Source: Rhodopseudomonas pentothenatexigens
GTDB taxonomy: Bacteria > Pseudomonadota > Alphaproteobacteria > Rhizobiales > Xanthobacteraceae
Length of the DNA stretch: 64,000 nucleotides
Assembly: GCF_900218015.1 (NCBI RefSeq)
Contig: NZ_UFQQ01000005.1
Span: 62,001-126,000 of the forward strand
Direction: 5' to 3'
A program made the position numbers and the translations under genes. Shown here in pieces: positions 1 to 9,169 of this stretch (its first letter is position 1; each line of letters opens with the position of its first letter). Below the pieces are notes generated by a model, which was not told the DNA's origin, made no database searches, and worked only from the letters and a program-made list of their open reading frames with translations.

Positions 1-250
1 CCTGTGCTTCTTGCGCCACGTACCAGGTGTAGCTGACCGGCCATGGAATCGAGCGCATGCTGGGCCCAAGGAACGGGTCCAGTTCGTGCGTGCTCTTCGT
101 CAGCCCGATCACCAAAACGGGGTCGTCCGGGCGCGTGTCCCGCAACGCCTCCAGCAGAGTGAACAGCGCAGTTTCCGTGCCGCCGGTGACCTTGGTCGAC
201 ACCTGCGCGTCGATCGCAACCAGAAACGGCCGAGGGCTGGGAACGTTCAA
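1..250 (-). CDS. Glycosyltransferase, N-terminal part (gene runs off the window)
   Basis: The reverse strand reads open from position 250 to the window edge (83 codons). The start is a TTG whose last two bases form the TGA stop of the upstream gene (TTGA overlap), with a GGAAG ribosome-binding site five bases before it. The product begins LNVPSPRPFLVAIDAQVST, then KVTGGTETALFTLLEALRD. That pattern, a short strand, a GG(T/I)E turn and a helix, is the usual N-terminal nucleotide-fold entry of GT-B glycosyltransferases. It is translationally coupled to the methyltransferase gene before it, so both probably act on the same surface glycan. The catalytic C-terminal half is outside the window, so donor and linkage cannot be judged. 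Confidence 0.72.
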   Translation of the reverse strand, partial: MNVPSPRPFLVAIDAQVSTKVTGGTETALFTLLEALRDTRPDDPVLVIGLTKSTHELDPFLGPSMRSIPWPVSYTWYVAQEAQ

Positions 251-1152
251 TGCGGCTTCCGAAGATCGAGGCACACGACGGCGCGCGCAGCCGCGGGCAT
301 ATCTGGGTCGCGTTCCGGCTGCTTGACGAAATTATAGTAGCGAAGCCCGGCGGCGGCCTCCGGGGTGGTGACCTGCCAGCCGTTCGGCGAGGTGCTGTAG
401 ATCGTTCGGTTGGCGACTTCGCCGCCGAAGCTCTGAACGACATCGTCGACCCCGGCGCTGTCGAAGATCTGCAGCCAGTCCTGATCTTCCTTGTATCCGT
501 AGGGCAGCGTCAGCAGCAACTGGCCACCGGGAATGAGAAGGTCGCGGAACGTCGCCAGAGCGGACCGATAGCCGAACAGATCCTTGGCCGGCTGAGGTTT
601 GGCCAGATTCTCCGCGAACGGCGGAGACGGAATTGGCCACATCCCGACGTGCTCGAGAGTCGAAATGCACACGATCGAGTCGAACGTGCCGGATCGCAGC
701 AGCGGCTTGCGGAAGTCGCCGTGGACGAAGGACAGATTGCGTCGCATCGGAAACTGATCGATGATCAGCGACCAGATCACCAGCTCGCGCTTGGTGAGCT
801 TGTCGTGAGCGAGGATCCACGGCTCGTTCAGCACCGAGCCGGCGTCGATCATCGGTCTATCGGACGCTTTGAGATTGGCCAGCGACCACGGAATTTCCAC
901 GCATCGCTCGTCGATATGCGGGCCGTAGCCGTCCGGCAAAGGCGCCTGTTCGGCGAACCGCCGCATCATGTCGGCGCTGGCGATCGTGTCGATCATCAGC
1001 TGATTCTTGAACTTGGCGTATCCCGGGGACCACGGAATCCGGCCGCCCCGGATGTACTGGTCGAGAAAGCTCAATTTGCCCGACGTGGCCGCGGCGATGG
1101 TCGCCGGCGGTGCGACCTTCGAGGCGAGGCGGCGGAGAATTCGATTGAACAT
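247..1152 (-). CDS. SAM-dependent methyltransferase, class I-like
   Basis: This 301-residue protein carries class I methyltransferase features in its C-terminal half: an acidic strand (NLSFVHGDF), the post-motif TFDSIVCISTLEHVGM, and the LLIPGGQLLLTLPYG strand-turn-strand typical of Methyltransf_11-like folds. The glycine-rich SAM loop is not canonical, so the assignment rests on the later motifs. It heads a leftward unit with the glycosyltransferase that overlaps its stop codon, and is divergent from the polysaccharide exporter genes. The likely role is methylation of a sugar during O-antigen or capsule synthesis in the cytoplasm. The substrate is unknown. Confidence 0.7.
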   Translation of the reverse strand: MFNRILRRLASKVAPPATIAAATSGKLSFLDQYIRGGRIPWSPGYAKFKNQLMIDTIASADMMRRFAEQAPLPDGYGPHIDERCVEIPWSLANLKASDRPMIDAGSVLNEPWILAHDKLTKRELVIWSLIIDQFPMRRNLSFVHGDFRKPLLRSGTFDSIVCISTLEHVGMWPIPSPPFAENLAKPQPAKDLFGYRSALATFRDLLIPGGQLLLTLPYGYKEDQDWLQIFDSAGVDDVVQSFGGEVANRTIYSTSPNGWQVTTPEAAAGLRYYNFVKQPERDPDMPAAARAVVCLDLRKPH

Positions 1153-1682
1153 TGTCTGGAGTCCGTCGCTGCCGGGATGGCACTATCGTGCCGTTCGGTC
1201 GTCTGGGCACGTCTGCGAAAGGCTTGATTTGTCGTCGAGAACCGCGTCGCACGGGAAATCGGGACCGGACCGCTGCGCTTGTCGCCGGTGCTGTTAGCAC
1301 ACTCCATTTTGCACCGACAACCCATATTATCCGGGCGGCCCGATCTGTGGATTGTGATTGCGTGCGGCGACGTCTCGGCGGTCCGGCCAACCGTGAAATC
1401 TGCGGGCGCGGACATCGTCGGGAAGAGACTCGCCCGGCCTTGAATCCGCGCCGTTGGTTGATCGGCGCACGGCGGCGGGAGCCGTGCCGACTCGCCCGAT
1501 TTCCCCGATTGTGGCCGCGGTTCCGCTCTCGCGGGAATTTGGGAGGGGGGCGTCTTTGGGGTAGATTTCCGGCCTGCAAATCCGTATCGGAGGGAGGGCG
1601 AAGCCGGGTCCGGGCGGGCGCGGCCGAGCCTGTTGGGCTGCCGTTTCGAACGGCGGCGCCGGCCTTCAAAGTGCCCGAACAG
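1153..1682. other. Divergent intergenic region without a convincing gene
   Basis: About 530 bases separate the leftward methyltransferase gene from the rightward exporter operon. The exporter frame stays open through this stretch, but the translation is arginine-rich and low-complexity, as expected of non-coding GC-rich DNA. Promoters for both directions should lie here. A TATTAT at 1325-1330 resembles a -10 box but has no -35 box at the right distance. I see no RNA gene or clear inverted repeat. Confidence 0.5.
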
Positions 1683-2561
1683 ATGGCTTTCATGACAGCA
1701 AATTCGAACAGGCAGGACGACGACGGCGGCATGCAGTCGGCCGGCGGCACGATCCTGATCCGGCCGCACAGCGGATTGACCCGGCTGGGCATCCCGCAGG
1801 TGTTCGAATACAGCTATCTGCTGAAGTTCTTCGTGCTGCGCAATCTACGTGCACGCTATCGTCCGACGCTTCTCGGCTACGGCTGGATCGTGCTGCGGCC
1901 CGCGCTGCTCTGCCTGGTCTACGCCCTCGTGTTCGGCCATCTACTCGGGGTGCAGAGCCCCGGCGTACCGATGGTGCTGTTCGTGTTCTTCGGCGTGGTC
2001 GTATATCTGTTCTTCGCTTCGGCGCTGACCGAGGTCGCTAACTCGCTGTCCGGCGCCGCCGGCATCATGAGCAAGGTGTACTACCCACGGCTGATCACGC
2101 CGCTTTCGGCGCTGACCACCAATCTGGTCGATCTGGCGTCGTCGATGCTGATCATCTTCGCGATGATGGCGTTCTACGGCGTGATCCCGCCGATCCACGT
2201 GTTCTACTTTCCGTTGTTTCTCGCCGGCTTCGTGCTGGTCACGTTCGGTTTCGGCCTGATCCTCGCGTCGTACTCGGTCGAGCGTCGCGACATCATGATC
2301 GCGCTTCCTGTGGCGATGCGGGTGCTGATCTACGCGATGCCGGCGGTGTATCCGATCAGCCTGGTCTCCGAGCGCCACCAGGTGTTCTACTATCTCAATC
2401 CGCTCGCGGTGTATCTGCAGGGCATGCGGTGGTCGTTGATGAACGATCAGGCGGTGCCGCTGTGGTCGATCGCGCTCGCCGTCGTGGTGACGGTCGCCAG
2501 CGTGCTGTACGGATTGGTCCTGTTCAACCGTGTCGAACGCACCATGGTCGACAGGCTTTAG
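1683..2561 (+). CDS. wzm: Polysaccharide ABC exporter, permease (Wzm-like, ABC-2 type)
   Basis: This inner-membrane protein of about 292 residues starts with a polar tail, then YSYLLKFFVLRNLRARYR and YGWIVLRPALL, the conserved entry of O-antigen/capsule ABC-2 permeases. About six hydrophobic segments follow, and the C-terminus reads FNRVERTMVDRL, the usual end of Wzm proteins. It is followed 16 bases later by its ATPase gene, so the pair exports a lipid-linked glycan across the inner membrane. The upstream reading frame is open but not protein-like. The start at 1683 was chosen as the first plausible ATG; 1692 is an equally good alternative and neither has a strong ribosome-binding site. Confidence 0.9.
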   Translation: MAFMTANSNRQDDDGGMQSAGGTILIRPHSGLTRLGIPQVFEYSYLLKFFVLRNLRARYRPTLLGYGWIVLRPALLCLVYALVFGHLLGVQSPGVPMVLFVFFGVVVYLFFASALTEVANSLSGAAGIMSKVYYPRLITPLSALTTNLVDLASSMLIIFAMMAFYGVIPPIHVFYFPLFLAGFVLVTFGFGLILASYSVERRDIMIALPVAMRVLIYAMPAVYPISLVSERHQVFYYLNPLAVYLQGMRWSLMNDQAVPLWSIALAVVVTVASVLYGLVLFNRVERTMVDRL

Positions 2562-2577
2562 GAAAACGGTTCCCGAG

Positions 2578-3798
2578 ATGTCGAAACCGGTCATCAGCAT
2601 TGAAAAGCTGGGCAAGCAGTACAAGGTCGGCGGCAAGCCGTTCTGGGCTCTGCGCGACATCACGCTGGACGTGAAGCGCGGCGAGGTGCTCGGCATCGTC
2701 GGTCGCAACGGCGCCGGCAAGACGACGCTGCTGCGGATCCTGTCCCGGATCACCGATCCGACCCACGGCAAGGCCGTCATCCGCGGCCGGGTCAGCACGC
2801 TGCTCGAAACCGGCACCGGCTTTCACCCCGACCTCAGCGGCCGCGAAAACATCTACCTCAACGGCGCGATCCTCGGCATGAGGCCGCAGGAGGTGAAGCG
2901 GCGGATGGAGGAGATCGTCGAGTTCTCGGGCGTCGGCAAGTTCATCGACGCGGCGCTGAAGTCGTATTCCTCCGGGATGCGGTCGCGACTGACCTTCGCG
3001 GTCGCGGCCCATCTGGAAACCGAAGTGCTGATGATCGACGAAGTGCTCGCCGTCGGCGACATCGCGTTTCAGGAGAAGTGTCTCGCCAAGATCAACGATC
3101 TGACGCGCGAGGATCATCGCACGGTTCTGTTCGTCAGCCACAGCATGGGCGCCATCCAGTCGCTGTGCTCCAGTGCAATCCTGATCGAGGACGGCACCAT
3201 CGTGGCAAAGGGCGAAACCGAGCACGTGGTGGCGAAGTACAACTCCCTGCTTCTCGGTCCGAAGGGCAGCACGGAGATGACCAATACGGCCGGCAGGCCC
3301 GGGTCCGGCACCGTCCGTCTGACCGGCATGCAACTCGAAGACCTCGACGGCAAACCGATCACCAGCGTCCCTGCCGGTTCGGGCGCGCGCCTGGTGTTCG
3401 ATTATGTGAGCGTGCTCGACCAGGAGGTACGCGACGTCATCGTCACCGTCGTGATCGTCGGCAGCAAGGGCTTTCGGCTGTTCGGCATGCCCAGCGACAT
3501 CATTCGCTCGAAACTGACGCTGAGCGCCAAGTCCGGCCAGTTCGTATGCACCTTGCCGCAGCTGCCGTTGCTGCCGGGGCACTACGACATCGTGGCCAGC
3601 GTGCTGGTGAATCGCGAGCTCGCCGACAAGATCCAGAACATGTGCCATCTGCCCGTTTCACATAATGATTATTACGGCACCGGTCGCATTCAGCAGGGCG
3701 CCATGGGCGACGGCCTGATCGATTTTTCCTGGGACGTGCGCAATGGTGGGCCGGAGCCGAGTTCATCGTCGGTGGCGTCGCGTGAATCCGCGGTCTGA
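2578..3798 (+). CDS. wzt: Polysaccharide ABC exporter, ATPase with Wzt-type C-terminal domain
   Basis: The 406-residue protein has a complete ABC domain: Walker A GRNGAGKTT at residues 42-50, signature YSSGM at about 130-134 and Walker B LMIDE at about 151-155, followed by VLAVGD. Residues from about 250 onward form an extra beta-rich domain like the carbohydrate-binding end of Wzt, which recognises the capped end of the glycan chain. It powers export with the permease encoded just upstream. The start at ATG 2578 is preferred over an earlier in-frame ATG at 2545 because the longer form overlaps the permease gene, and a TAGGAAAA ribosome-binding site precedes 2578. A chain-end-recognising ATPase fits the many methyltransferases nearby, since methyl caps often terminate such chains. 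Confidence 0.92.
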   Translation: MSKPVISIEKLGKQYKVGGKPFWALRDITLDVKRGEVLGIVGRNGAGKTTLLRILSRITDPTHGKAVIRGRVSTLLETGTGFHPDLSGRENIYLNGAILGMRPQEVKRRMEEIVEFSGVGKFIDAALKSYSSGMRSRLTFAVAAHLETEVLMIDEVLAVGDIAFQEKCLAKINDLTREDHRTVLFVSHSMGAIQSLCSSAILIEDGTIVAKGETEHVVAKYNSLLLGPKGSTEMTNTAGRPGSGTVRLTGMQLEDLDGKPITSVPAGSGARLVFDYVSVLDQEVRDVIVTVVIVGSKGFRLFGMPSDIIRSKLTLSAKSGQFVCTLPQLPLLPGHYDIVASVLVNRELADKIQNMCHLPVSHNDYYGTGRIQQGAMGDGLIDFSWDVRNGGPEPSSSSVASRESAV

Positions 3799-3825
3799 GA
3801 CCGCCTCGAAATTGCTGATCGAAGG

Positions 3826-5871
3826 ATGGCGATAGCCGTGAGCACCGATCCGATGCCCGTCGACTCCTGCCCCCGCATTACCGTCGGTTTGCCAGTCTAC
3901 AACGGAGCGCAATATCTGCGGCGGGCGATCGACTCGATCCTCGCTTCGCGATTTACGGACTTCGAACTGATCATCTCTGACAACGGGTCGACCGACGAGA
4001 CACCGCAAATTTGCCGCGAGTATGCGGCGCGGGACAACCGGATCAAGATCATCACACAGCCGAAGAACCGGGGTGCGGTGGCCAATTTCCAAGCAGTGGT
4101 CGCGCCCGCGCGCGGAAAGTATTTCATGTGGGCCGCCGACGACGACGTCTGGCTGCCGGATTTCATGTCCCTCACGTCGGCTGAACTCGATGCTCATCCG
4201 GACGCCGCCGTCGCCATGTGCGCCGTGAAGCGGCGGGAGGGGGCTGAAGGAGATGTGATCGACGTACTCCGGTTTCCGTACGTCAATAAGGAAATGGGCG
4301 GGACCCGGTTTGGAAATTTCCGCCTGATGACCTCGTCCAGCAAGATTTCGCTGTTCGTTTATGGCCTGTTTCGCACCGAACTCATGAAAAAGTCGATCTT
4401 GCTGTTTCCCCATACCCTCGGGGGCGATCGGCAATTCATGTGCCAGTTCACCTTGAGTGGGGATTTTCGTTTTGTCGATTCCGTGCAATATGTCCGATCG
4501 ATCCAGAGTTCCCACGAGTGGTCGTATCGTCGGAATTCGTCGCGACCGTCGGTGCTGCTGAAGCAGATGGCGTCATTCATCTCGCTGATGGTGAGATCGC
4601 CGATCGTCCCGGCTGCGCAGAAGGTCAAACTTCCGCTACTGGCCTATCGCTACGCGGTTTTCATAGGCCTGCACGCGGCCTCGAATCTGCGGAAGCTCAT
4701 TCAAGCCGAGCTCTCGGGAGACGCGGCCGGGCGGCGAAATGGAAAGGCTTTGATGGTGGTCCAGTTGTACGTGCGTCTGAGGCAACTCGTCGCGAAGAAT
4801 TTGAAGCTCGTGATGCTCGGCCTCGTCGGCGGCGGGGCGGCGCTGCTGGGCTGCGCAGTGATTCTGCTGCTGGCCGGAGAGGTCACCGTTGCTCTGCTGC
4901 TCCTGCTCGCAGGCGGCATAGCTGGCCTGGTTGCGGGCGAGATCCTGATCGCCCGGCTGGTGCGCGAGACCTTCAAGCTGGTGAAGTGGCGCGGGACGCA
5001 ACAGTCCGATGCGCGAAAGAGTCTGGACGACATCCGCAACGAGGTCCGGCGTCTCACCGATCTGCAACTGGTCCAGCGCGTGGCCGATGTGGGCGTTGAC
5101 GTCGCGGTCCCGACCAGCAGGTACGCGCAGAACAGGCTCGCGCTCATTCGGAAGGAAGTGACGTTCGCCCATCAGGTGGAGACGAGCCGAATCCGGGAGT
5201 TGTACCTCGGTGAGATCATGCCGGAGGCGCTGAAGGTGCCGGTGCCGCTGGGCGCGATGAACGAATTGACCGGCCATCCGAACAAGGCCGATATGATGAT
5301 GGTCTGCGCGATCGCGGGCGCGATCAAAGCCAAGCGGATCTTCGAGTTCGGCACCCATGTGGGCCGCACGACGTTCCACCTCACCGCCGTGAACGAAGAG
5401 GCCGAGGTCACCACCCTCGACATCGGCGATGCGGCGGTGAACGAATACGCCCCGTATATCGGAAACTTTTTCAAGAACACCGGCAAGGACGGTCGAATTC
5501 GCCAGATCTTCGCCAACTCGTTCGAATTCGACCCGACGCCGTATCGCCAGCAGTTCGACTTCGTCTTCGTCGACGCCGATCACAGCTACGAGGCGGTGAA
5601 GAACGATACGCTCAAGGCCTTCGAGTTGCTCCGACCGGGCGGCGTTGTGATGTGGCACGATTATGCGCCCAAGAGCGCCGGCCTCGTGCAATTCATCAAA
5701 GAATATACGCTCGCTGAGCGGCCACTGTTCCGAATTCGCAACACCTGCCTGCTCTTGCATATCGACGGGGTCGACCCGCTGACCTTCCGGCCTTACCCGA
5801 TGCTGTCGTCGCTCGATCTCGACGCGAAGCAGAAGGATCCTCACAAGATGGATGAGATCTACCACACCTGA
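3826..5871 (+). CDS. Fusion: family 2 glycosyltransferase, membrane hairpin, class I methyltransferase
   Basis: This 681-residue protein joins two enzymes. Residues 17-240 are a GT-A family 2 glycosyltransferase: ITVGLPVYNGAQYL, the SDNGSTDET nucleotide-binding motif, and a DDD metal site at about 105-107. Two strongly hydrophobic helices at about 326-375 follow. Residues 430-670 are a class I methyltransferase: FEFGTHVGRT at about 506-515, VFVDADHSYEAV at about 581-592, then LRPGGVVMWHDY, resembling Methyltransf_24. It follows the exporter genes and probably adds and methylates sugars at the inner membrane. GTG 3838 is a shorter alternative start. The hairpin-like stretch at 5929-5955 lies just downstream. 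Confidence 0.85.
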   Translation: MAIAVSTDPMPVDSCPRITVGLPVYNGAQYLRRAIDSILASRFTDFELIISDNGSTDETPQICREYAARDNRIKIITQPKNRGAVANFQAVVAPARGKYFMWAADDDVWLPDFMSLTSAELDAHPDAAVAMCAVKRREGAEGDVIDVLRFPYVNKEMGGTRFGNFRLMTSSSKISLFVYGLFRTELMKKSILLFPHTLGGDRQFMCQFTLSGDFRFVDSVQYVRSIQSSHEWSYRRNSSRPSVLLKQMASFISLMVRSPIVPAAQKVKLPLLAYRYAVFIGLHAASNLRKLIQAELSGDAAGRRNGKALMVVQLYVRLRQLVAKNLKLVMLGLVGGGAALLGCAVILLLAGEVTVALLLLLAGGIAGLVAGEILIARLVRETFKLVKWRGTQQSDARKSLDDIRNEVRRLTDLQLVQRVADVGVDVAVPTSRYAQNRLALIRKEVTFAHQVETSRIRELYLGEIMPEALKVPVPLGAMNELTGHPNKADMMMVCAIAGAIKAKRIFEFGTHVGRTTFHLTAVNEEAEVTTLDIGDAAVNEYAPYIGNFFKNTGKDGRIRQIFANSFEFDPTPYRQQFDFVFVDADHSYEAVKNDTLKAFELLRPGGVVMWHDYAPKSAGLVQFIKEYTLAERPLFRIRNTCLLLHIDGVDPLTFRPYPMLSSLDLDAKQKDPHKMDEIYHT

Positions 5872-5928
5872 TCGATGGTCCGGCGCGCTCTGAATCGCGC
5901 CGACGCGAACAGGAGCGTTCAGGCAAGA

Positions 5929-5955
5929 CGCCCCCCGTGTGCGACACGGAGGGCG
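5929..5955. terminator. Hairpin between convergent genes
   Basis: A 12-base arm (CGCCCCCCGTGT) pairs with ACACGGAGGGCG around a GCG loop with one mismatch. It lies between the rightward fusion gene and the leftward CmcI-like gene. There is no T-run on either side, so it may act as a bidirectional or Rho-assisted end rather than a textbook intrinsic terminator. Confidence 0.5.
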
Positions 5956-5990
5956 AGGTTCCTCGTCTGACGTTTCGAGAGTGAGCGGCT

Positions 5991-6773
5991 TTACACGCGG
6001 AGCAGAAAGCCGCTGGGAGCCACAGTGATCAGCAATTGATTCTCGATCTGCTTGTCGATCTCGAACTTCATCGGAGCGCCATCCAGCGATTTCGCCTCGC
6101 TCGTCTCGAGCTGTTTGATGAAATCGTGAACCGCAATCTTAGGATTGTTCGATTTGCCCCAGGGACGATCCGGATACAGGCTCTCCGGCAGGTCGTCGAT
6201 GATCGTGTCGAAAACCACGCAATAGCTGCCCTTGCTCACGAGCGGGGCGTACAGCCGCAGTTCTTCTTCGACGTGATCGCGGGTGTGATTGCTGTCGAGG
6301 CAAACCATCACCTTCTTGCGGCCCCGTGCCGCGTCCCGAGCGGCATCAGCGGTCGCCTGAGCGATGCTCGAGCCCTGGATCAGGTCGATTCGCTTCGACA
6401 TCGGATGTGCGACAATCGCCGCGCGATTGTGCTCGCGAATGTCGATATCGATGCCGAGGACACGCGCATCGGCGTTGCCGCCGCACGCGGCAATCAACTC
6501 GAGGATGCTGGCGTAAAAGATCAGCGAGCCACCGCGCGCAACGCCGGTCTCGATGATGAGATCAGGCTGCACGTTCCACAACAATTGCTGCATGCCGATG
6601 ACATCCTGAGGATGCTGGATGATCGGTCGACCGAGCCATTCGAAATGGTAGGAGTACTTGTGCTTAGCAGCCGTGGTCACCCATTCGAGCGTCAGCTCTT
6701 TGAGTTTCTCATCGTCCCCTTGCTGCTGAATCTCGCCGATGCACTCTCGCTTGAAGTTCGCGTGATCGTCCAT
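5991..6773 (-). CDS. CmcI-like (cephalosporin hydroxylase family) methyltransferase-fold protein
   Basis: The 260-residue protein matches the CmcI family, named for an antibiotic enzyme but common in polysaccharide clusters, where relatives such as rhamnosyl O-methyltransferases methylate sugars. Features include the N-terminal YHFEWLGRPIIQHPQDVI block, the SAM-site strand LIIETGVARGGS, VLGIDIDIREHN, the metal-type MVCLDSNHTRDHVEEEL segment with conserved D and H residues, and the late VFDTIIDDLP. It is transcribed leftward, 177 bases after the SGNH-like gene. The substrate is inferred only as a glycan. Confidence 0.82.
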   Translation of the reverse strand: MDDHANFKRECIGEIQQQGDDEKLKELTLEWVTTAAKHKYSYHFEWLGRPIIQHPQDVIGMQQLLWNVQPDLIIETGVARGGSLIFYASILELIAACGGNADARVLGIDIDIREHNRAAIVAHPMSKRIDLIQGSSIAQATADAARDAARGRKKVMVCLDSNHTRDHVEEELRLYAPLVSKGSYCVVFDTIIDDLPESLYPDRPWGKSNNPKIAVHDFIKQLETSEAKSLDGAPMKFEIDKQIENQLLITVAPSGFLLRV

Positions 6774-6889
6774 ATCCGTCCTTATCTGCTTCTTACGCGC
6801 TCGAAGCGGACGTGCTTTCGAGCTTCGCCCCAGCAGTGCGCGTCAAGGTGTTTGGGATGGTCGGGAAAGTGTGTCGGTCTCGCTCGTAC

Positions 6890-6907
6890 CCGTTTGAAAC
6901 TAAACGG
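6890..6907. promoter_or_regulatory. Inverted repeat upstream of the CmcI-like gene
   Basis: CCGTTT and AAACGG arms flank GAAACT. The site sits about 115 bases upstream of the leftward CmcI-like gene, in a small AT-rich patch (6890-6925) of otherwise GC-rich DNA. It could be an operator or part of a promoter. No matching second copy was seen in the window. Confidence 0.3.
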
Positions 6908-6950
6908 TTATCATAGATTGACTCATCTGCCCATGCCGGGCAACCGAAAA

Positions 6951-8036
6951 TCAGGGCTGTGCACGGCTGCGGGTCTCGATCAGCAGTGCTGTCGCCGCCG
7001 CAGCCAGCTTGTCGCGGCCGCGTGCGTTGAGGTGCTCGGTGGCGAGGTTGTTCTTGAAGAAGAACTCGCGGCCGAGTGCGGCGGAGAAGTCGACGAACCG
7101 ATGTCCGCCGGTGCCGAGCGCGGGCGCCAATGCACGCGCAATCTGGTCGGCGAGAGCGGCGGCGACGTCGGGAAAGCGTCGGCCGTGGACGTCGCGTCCG
7201 GCCTCGACGTTGATCGGTGTGAGGTAACACAGCGCGGTGGCGTTCATCCGGCCGATCAACGTGATCGCATCGCGTAGCGCCAGCAGCTTGGGGTGCGATT
7301 CGTCGAACGTGTAGGCGTAGTGCCACGCGAACAATTCGCGATAGCGCACCTTCTGCTCCGCGGGATTGTCCGTCGGCATCAGCGAGATTGCGCGCAGATC
7401 TCCGTTGCGGGTCAGCGACGACAGTTGCAATCGGACCCGTGTGCGGTCGAACTGATCGAAGAACCCTTCGCCGGCTTCGACGTCGGCGATCGCCGGGATC
7501 GGGCGGCCGGGATCAGCGAGCCAGGCGCGGATCGCGGCGTGTTCCTGCTCGAGTGCCCACAAGGGGCTGCCGTGCCATTGCGGTGAAAACGCGCGCGGGT
7601 TGATCGGGAGCATCACCACGCGGGGGGATGCCGGCAGCCGTGCGAGCACCTCCATCAGGTCGCGGTAGATCGCCGGCTGATACGCCGTGTGCGAGATCGC
7701 CAGGCAGCTTTGCGCAGACCCGACCCGGTCGATCATCATCTGGTGAAGCGTGCGCCGGTCGGTGTCCTCGTTGGCGATCCGCTCGGAGACCGAGTCCCCG
7801 AGCAGCAGCAGTTCGGGAGCCGCGCCGCCGCTGCCATATTGCGCGATCAGCGCCGCCAGCGCCGGAAACGGCTGTCCGGCCGAGCCGGGAAAGATCTGCC
7901 GCAGCGTCTTGGCCTTGCCGGCAGCGATCAGGCGTCGGCGGGTGAAGTAACTGGCGAACATTTTGGCTTCTGTGAAGGACCCGGACGAGGGGAAGAGCTG
8001 CGCCGGCTTTGTATCGGCATCGGGCAGGTTGCTCAA
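6951..8036 (-). CDS. SGNH-hydrolase-like protein of a polysaccharide cluster
   Basis: This protein of 361 residues has the SGNH/GDSL block-I motif LLLLGDSVSERI at about residues 76-87, and a late EHLNARGRDKLA segment whose HLN is in the right place for the C-terminal catalytic histidine region. SGNH proteins in such loci add or remove acetyl groups on sugars. No membrane segment or clear signal peptide is visible, so it may be cytoplasmic; this is unusual for a periplasmic acyl-transfer partner. It lies between the CmcI-like gene and the epimerase gene, all leftward, and ends 177 bases before the former. Confidence 0.6.
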   Translation of the reverse strand: MSNLPDADTKPAQLFPSSGSFTEAKMFASYFTRRRLIAAGKAKTLRQIFPGSAGQPFPALAALIAQYGSGGAAPELLLLGDSVSERIANEDTDRRTLHQMMIDRVGSAQSCLAISHTAYQPAIYRDLMEVLARLPASPRVVMLPINPRAFSPQWHGSPLWALEQEHAAIRAWLADPGRPIPAIADVEAGEGFFDQFDRTRVRLQLSSLTRNGDLRAISLMPTDNPAEQKVRYRELFAWHYAYTFDESHPKLLALRDAITLIGRMNATALCYLTPINVEAGRDVHGRRFPDVAAALADQIARALAPALGTGGHRFVDFSAALGREFFFKNNLATEHLNARGRDKLAAAATALLIETRSRAQP

Positions 8037-8049
8037 GGCAGGCGGGCCG

Positions 8050-8964
8050 TCAGCGGAGCGCGCGGATGGTTCGCGCGAGGCCGGCCTCGCTGTCCTCCGG
8101 CGGTCGCCAGCCGGTTTTCGCCAGGCGGCGGCAGGAAAGCTCGAGCCGGCCGGTCAAGGTCTCCCATCGGTCGCGCTGGCCGATCGCGCCGCTCAACAGC
8201 GACATCATCCGCGGCGCCCCGATCAGCATTGCCGGTCGGCCGATCGCCCGCCGGAAGATACCGATCATCTCGCTGACATTGAGCGGTCGCGGGTCCGCGA
8301 CCAGCGCGGTGAACATGTCGGTATTGCCCAACGTCAGGGCATGGCGCACCGCGGCGGCGACGTTGCGATCGCTGATGATCGAGCGGCGCGCGGTCAGCCC
8401 GTCGAGCGGTAACGGGACCGGCAGCGCCGCTAGTCGGGCGAGGGCCCGCATGTTGGCGCGTACGCCCGCGCCATGGACGACGGGCAGCCGCAGGATCACA
8501 CCGCTGAGCCCGGCCCCGAGAGTCGCCGCTTCGGCGGCGAGCTTGGAACGGCCATAGGCGTTGGTCGGCACCGGGGTGTGGTCTTCTTCGACCAGCCGGT
8601 CGCAACTGCTGCCGACGATGGCGCGCAGCGACGACACATGCACCACGCGAGCAGTGCCGGCCCGCGCGGCCGCCCGCATCAGCCGCTCGGTCGCCGTCGC
8701 ATTGACGGCGAACAGCCGCTGTTCCGAAACGTCCTTGCCCTGGTGGGCGAGACCGGCCACGTGAACCAGACCATCCACCCCCTCGAGCGGTTGCATCCAG
8801 TCGATCGGATCCTCCAGATCGCCGATCTGCACCCGTTCGACGCCCGGGATTGCCGTTTGATCGGGACGCCGCAGCGTCAGCCGAACCTGATGCCCCGCCG
8901 CGAGCAGCTCGTTCACCACCACCCGACCGACAAAACCCGAGCCGCCTGTGACCAGAACCTTCAT
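8050..8964 (-). CDS. NAD(P)-dependent nucleotide-sugar epimerase/reductase (extended SDR)
   Basis: The protein starts MKVLVTGGSGFVGRVVVNELL, the Rossmann GxxGxxG of extended short-chain dehydrogenases, followed by GLVHVAGLAHQGK and the catalytic YGRSK with an upstream VSSLRA serine. This pattern is close to WbpV/GalE-like 4-epimerases or 4-reductases acting on UDP-N-acetyl sugars. A longer form from 9000 exists, but the 12 extra residues (MHSRRPRAIFRA) precede the conserved start, so 8964 is preferred. It heads the leftward set with the SGNH-like gene 13 bases downstream. It probably makes a UDP-sugar donor for the glycan. Confidence 0.83.
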   Translation of the reverse strand: MKVLVTGGSGFVGRVVVNELLAAGHQVRLTLRRPDQTAIPGVERVQIGDLEDPIDWMQPLEGVDGLVHVAGLAHQGKDVSEQRLFAVNATATERLMRAAARAGTARVVHVSSLRAIVGSSCDRLVEEDHTPVPTNAYGRSKLAAEAATLGAGLSGVILRLPVVHGAGVRANMRALARLAALPVPLPLDGLTARRSIISDRNVAAAVRHALTLGNTDMFTALVADPRPLNVSEMIGIFRRAIGRPAMLIGAPRMMSLLSGAIGQRDRWETLTGRLELSCRRLAKTGWRPPEDSEAGLARTIRALR

Positions 8965-9169
8965 CGCGCGGAAAATGGCGCGGGGGCGCCGGGAATGCAA
9001 CCGAGCGTCGCGCCGTGATCAGCCCGGGCGACCGATTTCCGTATCGGGCGAAATAGCTTGTTCGGGATGGGAGTGGCGGTTAAGACCGCCCGACGCGCAA
9101 TCCGGACGGGTCTCCGGGTCGGAAGCCGGTGCGCACGATCCGATGGCGGGAGCAAACGGTGGTTCGGCG

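Noticed and set aside
1309-1330. Promoter TTGCAC with TATTAT
   Set aside because: The spacing is about 10 bases, far too short for a sigma-70 promoter.
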